64,000 nt of DNA from Salipaludibacillus sp. LMS25. Lineage in GTDB: Bacteria > Bacillota > Bacilli > Bacillales > Salisediminibacteriaceae. The position numbers and the translations under genes are program-made. The stretch is taken from positions 186,001 to 250,000 of the forward strand of contig NZ_CP093299.1 of the NCBI RefSeq assembly GCF_024362805.1, read 5' to 3'. This document shows positions 1 through 9,643 of the stretch, one piece after another; position 1 is the first letter of the stretch, and each line of letters begins with the position of its first letter. The notes under the pieces were generated by a model that worked only from the letters and a program-made list of their open reading frames with translations, did no database searches and was not told where the DNA came from.

Positions 1-1115
1 TTCTGTGATAAGAAGGGGATAAGCCCGTCAAAAGATAGCCCTCTGTCCAACCCACCAGCAATGAGAACAACCGGCTGTCGAAAAGCTTTCAATGCTGTAA
101 TTGTTGCAGGGACATTCGTTGCTTTTGAGTTATTATAAAATTTCCTTTTGTCAACTTCTCCAATATATTGCAGTCTGTGCTCTACCCCTTCAAATGTTTT
201 AAGAACTTCGCATACCTGCTGGCGATCAGCTCCTGCTAAAAGGGCGGCGGTGGCGGCTGCTAATCCGTTCGATAAGTTATGTTCTCCAGGTAAAGACATC
301 TCCTCTACCGGCAAAAGTTTATCTCCAAAAACCGTTAGCCACCCTTCCTTTATACAAGCACCTTCTGGAAGGTCTTTTCTCGTAGAAAATGGTACAAGAC
401 GAGCCTGTCCTTTTTTTACGACTTCTGAAACTAACCGGTCATCAGCGTTGTAAATAAGATAATCGTCGGACGTTTGCTTTAGAAAGATATTCATTTTAGC
501 AGTGACGTAATCATTCATAGACCCATGATAATCGAGATGAGCCTCTACAAAATTCAATAAAATAGCAATATGGGGCGCAAACCTTTCAACTCCCATTAAT
601 TGAAAGCTTGACAGTTCCACTACCATTTCATGATCAACCGTAGCTTCCTGCGCAACTTTGCAGGCTACTTTTCCAATATTCCCTGCAAGAAGTGGCAGCT
701 TTTTTCCACCTTGAAGCATGCTACCAATGTACGTCGTTGTTGTTGTTTTCCCATTGGACCCTGTAATACCTATCATATCTGATTCAGCAATCCGATACGC
801 CAGTTCCACTTCCGTATAAACTGGTATACCAAGGGCTATTGCCTTAACAACAAGTGGGTGATCATAACGAACTCCTGGGTTTTTAATTAAATAATCTAGA
901 GATTCGGTCACAAGAGATTCAGGATGTGAACCACAGACAACCTCTATTCCTTCATCTTCCAATTGTTTTGCTTCAACATTGCCATCATATGAATTTCGAT
1001 CATTTACAATAACGACAGCACCTAGCCTCTTTAAAAGCTTCGCTGCTTCTGTGCCACTTTTAGCAAGTCCTAGTACAAGCACTTTTTTTCCTTTAAAATC
1101 ATTAATCATTTTCAT
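1..1115 (-). CDS. murD: UDP-N-acetylmuramoylalanine--D-glutamate ligase MurD (3' end outside window)
   Basis: Adds D-glutamate to UDP-MurNAc-L-Ala in the cytoplasm, the second amino-acid step of peptidoglycan precursor synthesis. About 371 residues of a normally ~450-residue enzyme are present. An N-terminal Rossmann-type UDP-binding region ([10 protein letters not shown] near residue 12) is followed by the ATP P-loop GSNGKTTTT (about 119-127), the central [13 protein letters not shown] motif and the C-terminal-domain motif NNSKATN. The start ATG at 1115 overlaps the mraY stop by 4 nt (ATGA), indicating translational coupling, with GAGGTG as the ribosome site. All Mur-ligase catalytic motifs are intact, in contrast to the MurF-like protein upstream. 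Identification is firm; only the C-terminus is missing. Confidence 0.97.
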   Translation of the reverse strand, partial: MKMINDFKGKKVLVLGLAKSGTEAAKLLKRLGAVVIVNDRNSYDGNVEAKQLEDEGIEVVCGSHPESLVTESLDYLIKNPGVRYDHPLVVKAIALGIPVYTEVELAYRIAESDMIGITGSNGKTTTTTYIGSMLQGGKKLPLLAGNIGKVACKVAQEATVDHEMVVELSSFQLMGVERFAPHIAILLNFVEAHLDYHGSMNDYVTAKMNIFLKQTSDDYLIYNADDRLVSEVVKKGQARLVPFSTRKDLPEGACIKEGWLTVFGDKLLPVEEMSLPGEHNLSNGLAAATAALLAGADRQQVCEVLKTFEGVEHRLQYIGEVDKRKFYNNSKATNVPATITALKAFRQPVVLIAGGLDRGLSFDGLIPFLSQ

Positions 1116-2089
1116 ATCATCCACACCTCTAAGTAAACACCTGCTACGGCAAATAAAATTCCAACAATCCAAAATGTGACGACAACACGCCATTCACTCC
1201 AACCCGAAAGTTCATAATGATGGTGGAGGGGACTCATTTTAAATACTCGTTTGCCCGTGGATTTAAATGAAATTACTTGAACAATAACAGACAACGTTTC
1301 AACAACGAAAACACCACCGATAACCACAAGTAATAATTCCATTTTCGTTAAAATCGCAATCATCGCTAACGCGCCCCCTAAAGCGAGAGAGCCTGTATCC
1401 CCCATAAACACTTTAGCAGGATGAGCATTAAATACAAGAAAGCCGAGTACAGCACCGACGATAGCGACTGAAAATAATGACACAGTCATCATATCAAGTG
1501 AGAATGCAATAATTGAGAAAGCGCCAAATGCCACAGCACTAGTGCCTGCTACTAATCCGTCCAAACCGTCGGTAAGATTAACAGCATTACTCGCCCCTAC
1601 AAGCATGATAATAATTAATGGGAAATAGAACCACCCAATGTCAACTGACCACTCTGTACCTGGCAGATGAATGGCTGTGGAAATATTAGCCTGATGCAAC
1701 ACAACATACACTAACGCGGCTATAGCCACCTGTCCTAAAAATTTCTGTTTAGAGGTTAAGCCAAGATTTCTCTTTTTTACCACTTTAATATAATCATCTA
1801 GAAAACCAAGCAAACCGAAACCAACGGTCACTAGAAGTAAAAGCCAAATCTCCATATCAATAGATTGGAACTGACTTGCCATGACGACGGTTGATAATAC
1901 AATTGACAGTATGATCATCAAGCCACCCATCGTCGGGGTGCCAGTTTTTTTCTGATGGGATTTAGGGCCTTCATTTCTTATACTTTGGCCAAATTTCAAT
2001 CGTCTTAAAAAAGGAATGAAAAATGGCGAGAAAAAAACAGTTAATAAAAATGATAGTAATAACGTAAATAATAATCCTTGTTCCAACAT
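1112..2089 (-). CDS. mraY: Phospho-N-acetylmuramoyl-pentapeptide transferase MraY
   Basis: Integral membrane enzyme that transfers phospho-MurNAc-pentapeptide to undecaprenyl phosphate, giving lipid I. The 325-residue length is normal for the family. About ten hydrophobic segments are visible. The cytoplasmic motifs [10 protein letters not shown] near the N-terminus, [10 protein letters not shown] (acidic Mg/phosphate-binding DD), [10 protein letters not shown] and the C-terminal [12 protein letters not shown] are all intact. It lies 15 nt downstream of the MurF-like gene and overlaps murD by 4 nt, so it is part of the murE-murD transcription unit. Confidence 0.98.
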   Translation of the reverse strand: MLEQGLLFTLLLSFLLTVFFSPFFIPFLRRLKFGQSIRNEGPKSHQKKTGTPTMGGLMIILSIVLSTVVMASQFQSIDMEIWLLLLVTVGFGLLGFLDDYIKVVKKRNLGLTSKQKFLGQVAIAALVYVVLHQANISTAIHLPGTEWSVDIGWFYFPLIIIMLVGASNAVNLTDGLDGLVAGTSAVAFGAFSIIAFSLDMMTVSLFSVAIVGAVLGFLVFNAHPAKVFMGDTGSLALGGALAMIAILTKMELLLVVIGGVFVVETLSVIVQVISFKSTGKRVFKMSPLHHHYELSGWSEWRVVVTFWIVGILFAVAGVYLEVWMI

Positions 2090-2104
2090 GAAAGGAACTC
2101 CTTT

Positions 2105-3463
2105 CTAGTGCCTATTCAATTCTTTGATGAGTTGTTTTATTAATTCGCGGTTTGCCCCTCTGTACAACACGAGGCTCGTTTTTTCAATGATTTCTTTTAA
2201 AGGAATGATAGCTTCTGAGTGGGTCACATAATGCTTATAATTTAGTTTATCGTTGTCCCTTCTCTTTAATGCCTCTGCAACCCAAAAAGCTTTGTCTCCT
2301 ATTGTCAACACATCTGAAATAGGGGCAGCCACTAAGGAAGCTGCGGTCTCATGAAACATCTTTTCTCCTTTTTCTCCTCGAAAGCCATCGTCAATAATTA
2401 AGACTCGCCGCTGGAAAGCTCCTAGCTGTTTGAGCATCTTAACACCGTATTCGGCGCGAAATTGCCTTTCTCCAAACGTATCACATACGATGAGAGTCCC
2501 ACCAACCGTGCCAATCTCGGCCAATTCTATATCTCTTAAATTCAGTTGTCTAAGAGAAGTTTTAATGTGGTCTGCATCAATACCTAGGTGTACTGACGCT
2601 GCAATTGTAGACGTAATAAGTTTAATATGGTTACTAAATATACTTGGCAGCTGAAATGTTAATCTAATACCTTTAATGCTAAATGTACACGTCTCTCCAT
2701 GACACACACTTTCCTCAATGTGAAACATATTTTCTTGGTTTTCTCCGTAAAAGAACACATCTGTTTTCCATTCTCTTGAACGAAAATAGACGTGATCCCC
2801 TTTAACAATAATAGTGCCACTTGCTTTCATACCGTCTTCAATGAAGGCGGTATGTCGAAGAAGAGCCTCTTCCTCCCCCTCATCATCAACAACAATGAGG
2901 CTAATTGAAGGGGTGAGTAATTCCCCTATTTTTGTTACCTTGCTCTGTGTCCGCGCATCCACATCACATATTAAAGCATCTGTTTCAAGAGGCATCGTCA
3001 AAATCGTTTCCAGCACACTTTTCTCATCAGCTGTCGCACGATCTCTCCCATGAACATTATAGGTGTCCGTTAAGAGCTTCACAAGAACTTTTTTTGCAGC
3101 AATTCGCGTTTCATCTCCCACTACGGCAATTTTAACGGGATCAACCTCAACTAAATAGATTTCTGCCAGTTGTTTAACTGCTACCATTGGATCTTCCACT
3201 ACAAATACCGTTATATCATCAGACAATGAAGGAGATAAAGAGACTGATTTTTTCCAAAAGGTAGCACAAGCACCTGCTTCCACAGCCGCTTCAATTAATT
3301 GATGACTATCAAACCCATGTTCGTCGATTGGCACATAAATGTCCCCTGGTTCAACCTTATTCGCGTCGAATGAGATTCCCTTTGCAGTAAAGGTGATAGG
3401 GAAAGAGCCATGAACTTCTGAACAAACTTGTTTAATAAGGTGATAATCTAGATGACCCATCAT
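2105..3463 (-). CDS. MurF-like Mur-ligase-fold protein lacking catalytic motifs (probable pseudoenzyme)
   Basis: A 452-residue protein that aligns end to end by eye with MurF, the ligase adding D-Ala-D-Ala to the UDP-MurNAc-tripeptide. The N-terminal substrate domain is well kept (SFDANKVEPGD about 31-41, FDSHQLIEAAVEAGA about 51-65). The ATP P-loop, normally GSNGKTTTK, reads GDETRIAAK (116-124). The central EMGMS and NIGE-x-H motifs are replaced by CDVDA and VDDEGEEE. GxHNxxN reads SNHIKLI, DAYNASP reads DTFGERQ, GDMLELG reads DDGFRGE and the KGSR motif reads RGAN. The reading frame is open and of normal length, so this is not simple decay. Start: ATG 3463 with GGAGGAG upstream; longer in-frame extensions would run into murE. 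In B. subtilis murF lies elsewhere with ddl and none sits here. A regulatory or scaffolding role is inference. Confidence 0.85.
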   Translation of the reverse strand: MMGHLDYHLIKQVCSEVHGSFPITFTAKGISFDANKVEPGDIYVPIDEHGFDSHQLIEAAVEAGACATFWKKSVSLSPSLSDDITVFVVEDPMVAVKQLAEIYLVEVDPVKIAVVGDETRIAAKKVLVKLLTDTYNVHGRDRATADEKSVLETILTMPLETDALICDVDARTQSKVTKIGELLTPSISLIVVDDEGEEEALLRHTAFIEDGMKASGTIIVKGDHVYFRSREWKTDVFFYGENQENMFHIEESVCHGETCTFSIKGIRLTFQLPSIFSNHIKLITSTIAASVHLGIDADHIKTSLRQLNLRDIELAEIGTVGGTLIVCDTFGERQFRAEYGVKMLKQLGAFQRRVLIIDDGFRGEKGEKMFHETAASLVAAPISDVLTIGDKAFWVAEALKRRDNDKLNYKHYVTHSEAIIPLKEIIEKTSLVLYRGANRELIKQLIKELNRH

Positions 3464-3464
3464 T

Positions 3465-4931
3465 TTAAAAACGCTCCTCCAATGCCTCTTTAGCAACGAG
3501 TCTGTCGTCAAAATCATACGTCTCATTTCCGATAGTTTGATATGTTTCGTGCCCTTTACCTGCAATAAGAATGACATCATCATTTTCTGCTTGCCGAATG
3601 GCAGTATAAATAGCTTCCTTACGGTTTTCAATGACTGAATAATCGGTTTTTGATAGTCCTTTTTCCATATCCGCTAAAATGGTCTGCGGATTTTCAGATC
3701 GCGGATTGTCAGACGTCAAATAAACATAATCCGCTAGTTCTTCTGCAATACGGGCCATTTCAGGACGCTTTGTTCGATCACGGTCTCCTCCACAACCTAC
3801 AACAACACTTATTTTCCTCTTGGCAAATTCCTTGATCGTTTCTAAGGCATTCTTCAAGCTATCAGGTGTATGAGCATAATCTACAATCACATGCACTGGA
3901 CTATCCACATCAATTTTTTCAAATCTGCCAGACACACCTTGCACATTGCTTATACTTTTAATGATAGAGGTTATAGGAACCCCTGACGCTGCTGTAGCTG
4001 TAATGGCAGCTAACACATTATACACTGAGAACCTGCCCGTTAACTTTAAGCTAATATCAAAAATGTCATTTCCTTTCACAAGTTGAAAATCTGTTCCTGA
4101 TTCATGAATGTGAACATTTATAGCACGATAGTCAGCATATTCACTAAGTCCGTATGTCAAAATAGGAACTGCTGTCATTGTTTCTAATTGTTCGAAATGA
4201 GCATCATCACAATTTAATACAGCGATATTTTGTTTACCATTCCCATAACCATTACCAAGTTGGGCAAATAACAACCCTTTAGCTCTCCCGTAGTTTTCCA
4301 TCGTTTTATGAAAATCTAGATGATCTTGAGTTAAGTTTGTGAAAACACCAATGTTAAAATCTACGCCGTGTACCCGTCCCATTTCAAGAGCATGGGAAGA
4401 GACTTCCATCGTGACAGCTTCAACTCCGGCCTCACACATATCAGCAAAACCATGTTGAAGTGTGAGAGCGTCCGGTGTTGTATTTTTAACCTCTATTTCC
4501 TTATCTTTATATTTCATATACATCGTACCAATAATACCTGTTTCTATTTTATAATCAGTTAAGATTTGCTGGATAAGGTGTGTCGTTGTTGTCTTACCAT
4601 TCGTACCAGTAACGCCAATCGTATGCATACGAGCACTTGGGAAATGGTAGTATCGAGCAGATATAATTGCCATTGCTCGCTTACTGTCTCTTACTTTGAT
4701 GACAGGTACATTAACATTCACATCCTGTTCCGCGATAATAGCGACAGCTCCTGCTTCCTCGGCTTGCTTAGCAAACGTATGCCCGTCAACTGTATAGCCT
4801 TTTATACAGAAGAAGAGACTCCCTTTTTCAACTTGACGATTGTCCATTGCTAAATGAGAGATGAGCGGGTTGCCTTCATTTACAACGCTATAAGCCGGTA
4901 GTACATCTATTAAGTCGTGCAATAATATCAT
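3465..4931 (-). CDS. murE: UDP-MurNAc-tripeptide synthetase MurE (meso-diaminopimelate-adding)
   Basis: Cytoplasmic ligase adding the third stem-peptide residue. The motifs GVTGTNGKTTTT (P-loop), TTPDALTLQ, EVSSHALEMGRV, NLTQDHLDFH (with LDFHKTMENY) and GKGHETYQ are all present. DNPRSENP marks the meso-diaminopimelate-specific branch, so this wall is predicted to be of the A1-gamma type. The start at 4931 (ATG ATA TTA) is preferred over an upstream ATG at 4949 because GAGGG lies 7 nt before it. The stop at 3465-3467 is followed 1 nt later by the MurF-like start, so the two are likely translated in a coupled way. Confidence 0.96.
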   Translation of the reverse strand: MILLHDLIDVLPAYSVVNEGNPLISHLAMDNRQVEKGSLFFCIKGYTVDGHTFAKQAEEAGAVAIIAEQDVNVNVPVIKVRDSKRAMAIISARYYHFPSARMHTIGVTGTNGKTTTTHLIQQILTDYKIETGIIGTMYMKYKDKEIEVKNTTPDALTLQHGFADMCEAGVEAVTMEVSSHALEMGRVHGVDFNIGVFTNLTQDHLDFHKTMENYGRAKGLLFAQLGNGYGNGKQNIAVLNCDDAHFEQLETMTAVPILTYGLSEYADYRAINVHIHESGTDFQLVKGNDIFDISLKLTGRFSVYNVLAAITATAASGVPITSIIKSISNVQGVSGRFEKIDVDSPVHVIVDYAHTPDSLKNALETIKEFAKRKISVVVGCGGDRDRTKRPEMARIAEELADYVYLTSDNPRSENPQTILADMEKGLSKTDYSVIENRKEAIYTAIRQAENDDVILIAGKGHETYQTIGNETYDFDDRLVAKEALEERF

Positions 4932-5026
4932 CCTAATTCCCTCTTCCATTCCTATTCTTTAATAACATATTAATTAGAGTCGTTAAGGTTGTTGTTTACC
5001 TTCCTTTCAGACCGTCTCTGTTTATT

Positions 5027-6964
5027 TTACTGGTCCTTACCTTGTTTGTCACCCATATATATGCGAATTGTTGAACCTTCTTCTACTCTTATACCTGGTT
5101 CAGGTGACTGTAAAATAACTTCTTCCCCTTTCCCATCTACCTCAAGCTTCAATTCATAATAAGATTCATTTATCTCCCTTCTAGTACGTCCAATTAAATC
5201 TGGAACTTCTATTAGTGGAATATCATTCCATGCCTGCTCTTTTTCAACTTGTCCTTTACGTTTAGGCACCCCCATCGCTCTAAGACCATCTTCGATTATC
5301 TTCCCTACAATCGGGGCTGCTACTACACCACCAAATTGCACAGTATCTTTTGGATTATCGATAGCGACATAGACAACAATTTCTGGATCATCCGCTGGGG
5401 CAAATCCAATAAAGGAGACAATATGATTATTTTCTAAATACTTGCCATCTTTCGCTTTTTGAGCGGTCCCTGTTTTCCCTCCAACACGATAACCATCCAC
5501 GAAAGCCCCTCGGCCTGTCCCTTTAGCCACAACGTGTTCCAGTGCCATCCGTATTTCGGCAGAAGTTTCCTCGGAAATCACTTGCCTTTTAACAATTGGG
5601 TCATTCTCTACTAATGTTTCCTCACTTAAAGGATCTAGCCACGCTTTCGCTAAATAAGGTTGATATAAACTCCCACCATTGACGGCAGCAGCCACTGCTG
5701 CTACTTGTTGAATCGGTGTGACAGACACACCTTGACCAAATGACGTGGTGGCTAACTCTAAGGGGCCAACTGCCTCTTCATTAAATAGAATCCCTGCACC
5801 TTCCCCTTGAAGGTCAATGCCAGTCTTCTCGCCAAAACCGAAGTCATGTATATAATTAAATAATGTTTCTGTTCCTAACTTTTCTCCTAGCTTCACAAAA
5901 CCAGGGTTACACGAGTTCTGAACCACTTCTAAAAATGTCTGCATACCATGCCCCCCTTTTTTCCAACAACGGAGTTTATGACCTGATACTTCGATAAATC
6001 CTGGATCATTAAATTGATCATCTTGCAAATTAACTTGCCCTTCTTCTAAAGCAGCGGCTAATGTAATTATTTTAAATGTCGATCCCGGCTCATACTGACT
6101 CCAAATCGGTTTATTCTGGTTATAAATTTCCGGTGCAACTTCTTGAAACTTCTCTGGGTCGAAACCAGGACGAGAAGACATCCCTAGAATTTCGCCAGTA
6201 TTCGGATCCATCGCAATAGCCATTGCCCCATCTGGGTTATAAATAGCTTCTGCTTCATCAAGCTCCCGTTCAATAATTGTTTGAATTTTATCATCCACCG
6301 TTAATTGCAAATGATTCCCATCGTTAGGCGCTGTATAGCGATCAGCAAGATCAGGCATACGCCTCCCCTTCGCATCTGAATAAAACGATACGAAACCTGG
6401 TTCTCCACTTAACATCTCATCATAATACAATTCTAAACCTGTTAAGCCCTGATTATCGATCCCTGCAAAACCTAGCACATGAGATAAGTAATTTCCCTTT
6501 GGATAATGTCTTAAATAATCCTCCGCTACATAAATTCCAGCAATGTTAAGCTGACGAACTTTAGTAGCTAACTTATTTGTAATTTTTCTTCCCTCGGGAT
6601 TTATTCGCACGATTGATTCATTTTGTGTCATTTTTTCGTAAGCTTTTTCTGTAGACATGTTTAACAAAGAGGCTAATTCTTCAGCAGCTAACGCAGGGTC
6701 TTCCAGTTGTCGAGGTACGACTAAAATCGAAGGGGCGGTCACATTCGTAGCAAGCACTTCTCCATGGCGGTCCACTATTTCTCCACGTTTTGCTTCAAAT
6801 GGAATATTACGTCCCCATAAATCTTCCGCTTTGTTTGATATATCATCCCCAAGCACCACTTGCACATACCACAGTCTCCCTATCATCACGGTAAAAATAA
6901 GCACTCCTACAACAAGTGTTAATATTAATCTTTTTCGCACAGTAACATATGATACTCTTTTCAT
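5027..6964 (-). CDS. spoVD: Sporulation-specific penicillin-binding protein SpoVD
   Basis: Class B transpeptidase needed for spore cortex peptidoglycan, anchored in the forespore outer membrane. One N-terminal membrane segment (about 13-33) is followed by the PBP dimerisation domain and the transpeptidase domain with S295-T-F-K, S351-C-N and K497-T-G. A single C-terminal PASTA domain (about 580-640, beginning IEVPDLIG) is the feature that separates SpoVD from PBP2B. The 645-residue length matches. It lies between pbpB and murE as in B. subtilis. A terminator hairpin just upstream (7015-7044) suggests that transcription is partly separate from pbpB; a CATAGAAT element at about 7040-7047 could be a sigma-E -10 box, but this is weak. 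Confidence 0.95.
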   Translation of the reverse strand: MKRVSYVTVRKRLILTLVVGVLIFTVMIGRLWYVQVVLGDDISNKAEDLWGRNIPFEAKRGEIVDRHGEVLATNVTAPSILVVPRQLEDPALAAEELASLLNMSTEKAYEKMTQNESIVRINPEGRKITNKLATKVRQLNIAGIYVAEDYLRHYPKGNYLSHVLGFAGIDNQGLTGLELYYDEMLSGEPGFVSFYSDAKGRRMPDLADRYTAPNDGNHLQLTVDDKIQTIIERELDEAEAIYNPDGAMAIAMDPNTGEILGMSSRPGFDPEKFQEVAPEIYNQNKPIWSQYEPGSTFKIITLAAALEEGQVNLQDDQFNDPGFIEVSGHKLRCWKKGGHGMQTFLEVVQNSCNPGFVKLGEKLGTETLFNYIHDFGFGEKTGIDLQGEGAGILFNEEAVGPLELATTSFGQGVSVTPIQQVAAVAAAVNGGSLYQPYLAKAWLDPLSEETLVENDPIVKRQVISEETSAEIRMALEHVVAKGTGRGAFVDGYRVGGKTGTAQKAKDGKYLENNHIVSFIGFAPADDPEIVVYVAIDNPKDTVQFGGVVAAPIVGKIIEDGLRAMGVPKRKGQVEKEQAWNDIPLIEVPDLIGRTRREINESYYELKLEVDGKGEEVILQSPEPGIRVEEGSTIRIYMGDKQGKDQ

Positions 6965-7014
6965 AAGGAACCTCCTGAATGGCAGACAATTTGGCTTGGT
7001 TCAGACATATGAAA

Positions 7015-7044
7015 AGAATGGACAGGTTAGAACCTATCCATTCT
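7015..7044 (-). terminator. Hairpin between pbpB and spoVD
   Basis: On the minus strand AGAATGGA and AGGTT pair with AACCT and TCCATTCT around a 3-nt loop, with one internal mismatch, followed by TTTTC. It lies 12 nt after the pbpB stop and 50 nt before the spoVD start. The U-tract is short, so it may be a partial terminator that uncouples vegetative pbpB from sporulation-specific spoVD. Confidence 0.6.
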
Positions 7045-7056
7045 ATGAAAACTGTT

Positions 7057-9261
7057 TTAATCCATGAAAAAGTCATCTTCTTCTCCAGTCTCTGTTGCTT
7101 CTTCATCCCCTTCCACACCTGTTTCAGATTGATTATGTTCTTTTTCGGTAGAGAGATCAATCATCATACGATTTAAATCCTCCATACTGCTGCCTGGTGA
7201 TGGCGTTTGTCCGCTAACAAAACCAGATCCTTCTACCTCTATATCAATGCCTGTTACTTTTTCAAATAAGTAAACAGTTCTTAATGACCAGCCTGTCATA
7301 TCTGGTACGAGGGGATCAACATCATCCGTTAGTAAAATAACTTTTTCTCCATTCATTAATTCCGTACCTTCTGCATGGGATTGTTTGATGACCGTTTCTC
7401 CGTCCCCTATTAATATGACATCAAGGCCCTGTTTAGATAAGTCATCATAAGCTTCCTGTGTCACACCTTCTTCATAATCCCCCATTTTAATCGTATCTTG
7501 GACAGAGGATACCTCTTCTTCTTCTGATGGAGCGATATTTAAATACTGAAGACTTTGTTCCATGACTTGTTTAAAAATCATTGACACTGGCTCTGATCCC
7601 GCCTCATCGCCCTCTAGATTAGGGCGGTCAACCGCCACATATACGATGACTTCTGGGTCATCTGCCGGGGCCATTCCGATAAATGAGAAAATATTATTCC
7701 CGTGCCCTCTCAAGTAGCCGCCTGCTTCACTTGGTATTTGCGCTGTCCCTGTTTTACCAGCTACCTCAAAGCCTTCAATTGCAAAAGGTCTTCCAGTACC
7801 TTCATCAGCACTAACAACTGTTTCAAGAATCTCTAAAACTTGCTCTGCTGTTTCTTCAGAGATAGGCTGGTTCTTTACTTCTGGCTCACTTTTATAAACA
7901 ACTTCATGGTTAGTTGGATCTACAATACGATCCACAACATAAGGCGTCATCATCTTACCATCATTGGCAATGGCTGTAGCTGCTTGTACTTGTTGTATCG
8001 GTGTTATTGCTGTCGCTTGCCCGAAAGCCGTTGTAGCGGCATCAACCTTATACTGATCTGCAATTAAGCCAGGACTCTCATTTGGAAGGTCGATACCTGT
8101 TACATCTCGCAAACCAAAAGCATCAATATAGCCATAAAGAGTTTCTGCTCCAAGCTTCTCCAAAGCGAGTTTCGAAAAAGCCACATTGGAAGAGCGCTGA
8201 ACACCCTCTAAATACGAAATTTCTCCCCAGCCTCGCCCTTGGTTGTGATCACGGATTGTTTGGTCTGTCACTTCGTAACTACCGGATTGATAAGTTTCCT
8301 CTGGGTCAAATACCCCTTCCTCAATCGCAGCTGCCAACGAAAAGATTTTCATTGTAGATCCAGGTTCAAAGCTTGATGTTACAGCAAAATTCGTATAGTT
8401 TTCAATATTTTCATACTGGTTAGGGTTAAAACCCGGTCTATTGGACATCCCGAGAATTTCACCTGTAGTTGCATTTGCCACAATTGTAATCATTCGTTCT
8501 GGCTCAAACTCTTCATCGACCTGATTCATCGTCTGTTCGATTGCCATTTGAATACGAGAATCGATTGTTAAATACACATTATGGCCATCTTCTGGCTCTT
8601 CAATTACTTGGTCAGCATTAAATAGCCGTCGGTTCTTACCGTCCTTTTGATAAGTAATATACCCATCAGTTTCTTGTAAGTACTCATCAAGACTGCTTTC
8701 AAGTCCCATTCTCGCAACAGACATATCTCTCTCAGTATACCCTAGTATGTGAGACGCAAAATTTTGTTTAGGGTAATAACGCCGTGGATCCTCCCTAAAT
8801 AAAATACCGTCTAATTTTAGTTCTGCTACTTCTTGTTTCTTTTCATAGCTAATGTTTTTTGCCCGTGCTCCTAGTTCCACTTGAACGGCATCGCGTGTCA
8901 ATTGAGCTTCCAAAGTTTCTTGATTAATATTTAAAACAGAACTCAACTTTTTAGCTGTCGCTTGTGGATCACTCACATAACTATCAAATCGATCATCTAA
9001 TACAGCGATAATAGTGTATGATGGAATTTCCTCAGCAAGAACTTCCCCATTTTTATCAAAGATAGAACCTCTCTTACCCTCAAGTGTTTCAGTTTGTGAC
9101 CACCGTTTCTCCAATAATGCTTTAAGATCGGTTCCCTGCACTTCTTTAGCTGCTTGTATATAAATAAAACGGGAAAATAACACAGCAACCACTACAAGCA
9201 GGATAAATAGAAACCAAAGCGCTCGTTTCGTCAATCGGCTGCTCTTCATTTGTTCCACCAT
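7057..9261 (-). CDS. pbpB: Division transpeptidase PBP2B (FtsI-type class B PBP)
   Basis: Septal peptidoglycan transpeptidase of the divisome, partner of FtsW, FtsL and DivIC. The 734-residue chain has a membrane anchor (about 14-34), a dimerisation domain, and the active-site motifs S302-T-M-K, S357-S-N and K503-T-G. Two PASTA domains follow (about 590-645 and 650-705), then an acidic tail. The start at 9261 has AGGAGGGG close upstream; GTG 9258 or ATG 9249 are possible alternatives. Unlike typical dcw clusters, where it follows ftsL within a few bases, it is separated from ftsL by about 600 nt of terminator and repeat sequence, so it should need its own promoter. Confidence 0.95.
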   Translation of the reverse strand: MVEQMKSSRLTKRALWFLFILLVVVAVLFSRFIYIQAAKEVQGTDLKALLEKRWSQTETLEGKRGSIFDKNGEVLAEEIPSYTIIAVLDDRFDSYVSDPQATAKKLSSVLNINQETLEAQLTRDAVQVELGARAKNISYEKKQEVAELKLDGILFREDPRRYYPKQNFASHILGYTERDMSVARMGLESSLDEYLQETDGYITYQKDGKNRRLFNADQVIEEPEDGHNVYLTIDSRIQMAIEQTMNQVDEEFEPERMITIVANATTGEILGMSNRPGFNPNQYENIENYTNFAVTSSFEPGSTMKIFSLAAAIEEGVFDPEETYQSGSYEVTDQTIRDHNQGRGWGEISYLEGVQRSSNVAFSKLALEKLGAETLYGYIDAFGLRDVTGIDLPNESPGLIADQYKVDAATTAFGQATAITPIQQVQAATAIANDGKMMTPYVVDRIVDPTNHEVVYKSEPEVKNQPISEETAEQVLEILETVVSADEGTGRPFAIEGFEVAGKTGTAQIPSEAGGYLRGHGNNIFSFIGMAPADDPEVIVYVAVDRPNLEGDEAGSEPVSMIFKQVMEQSLQYLNIAPSEEEEVSSVQDTIKMGDYEEGVTQEAYDDLSKQGLDVILIGDGETVIKQSHAEGTELMNGEKVILLTDDVDPLVPDMTGWSLRTVYLFEKVTGIDIEVEGSGFVSGQTPSPGSSMEDLNRMMIDLSTEKEHNQSETGVEGDEEATETGEEDDFFMD

Positions 9262-9337
9262 GTCCCCTCCTCAAGCTGACACTTTTATATTTTCTTTTTA
9301 TTGAACCAATTTTATAATTAAAACACACCTATAAAAA

Positions 9338-9485
9338 ACGAATCCTATATTGATCTTCCGCTACAGATGGACGCTTTCCCGAGGGCTCGCCTTCAGCCAA
9401 ATGATACGATAAACCCTCCCGCATCATGGGATCTTCAGACATGGCTGATCCTCCTGGAGTCACCGCCTTTCACTGTGTCCTTTTT
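9338..9485. repeat. Possible dispersed Bacillaceae-type palindromic repeat (single copy here)
   Basis: Non-coding stretch in the pbpB-ftsL gap containing elements such as CTACAGATGGACGCTTTCC, CTCGCCTTCAGCC and GATCCTCCTGGAGTCACCG. From memory these resemble a dispersed intergenic repeat common in alkaliphilic and marine Bacillaceae (GGACGCTTTCC / CCTGGAG signature). It occurs once in this window and has no relation to class A or B repeats. Its identity as a repeat rests on recollection and needs a genome search. Confidence 0.35.
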
Positions 9486-9564
9486 AAAAAGCGGCTATTT
9501 GCTATCGTTTATTTATCATTGTTCTATTTTTCATGTCGGAATTTCAATTGTAAGTCATTCATTA

Positions 9565-9643
9565 ATAAAATACCCCTTCAATAAGTGGAAGTTTTCGTAT
9601 TTCTCCCACCGACAGGGTTCTACGAACGATTATCTGTGATAAA
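9565..9643 (+). repeat. Class B repeat, degenerate remnant
   Basis: Bounded by ATAAA at 9565-9569 and 9639-9643. It retains the hairpin-1 region in mutated form (CTTCAATAAGTGGAAG ... CTCCCACCGACAG) and the 3' end GAACGATTATCTGTGATAAA. The middle, including hairpin 2, is lost. Its right ATAAA is also the left ATAAA of the following class A copy. Confidence 0.75.

Noticed and set aside
2105..3463. Loss of MurF motifs explained by frameshift or sequencing error
   Set aside because: The frame is continuous, fold-level similarity continues through every altered motif in the same frame, and each motif is changed independently.
3463..3631. N-terminal extension of the MurF-like protein to 3631
   Set aside because: The extra 56 codons lie entirely within the murE coding sequence, have no ribosome site and are out of family; ATG 3463 has GGAGGAG upstream.
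9367..9639. 90-codon plus-strand frame in the ftsL-pbpB gap
   Set aside because: It runs through the repeat-like stretch and the class B remnant; no ribosome site or domain.
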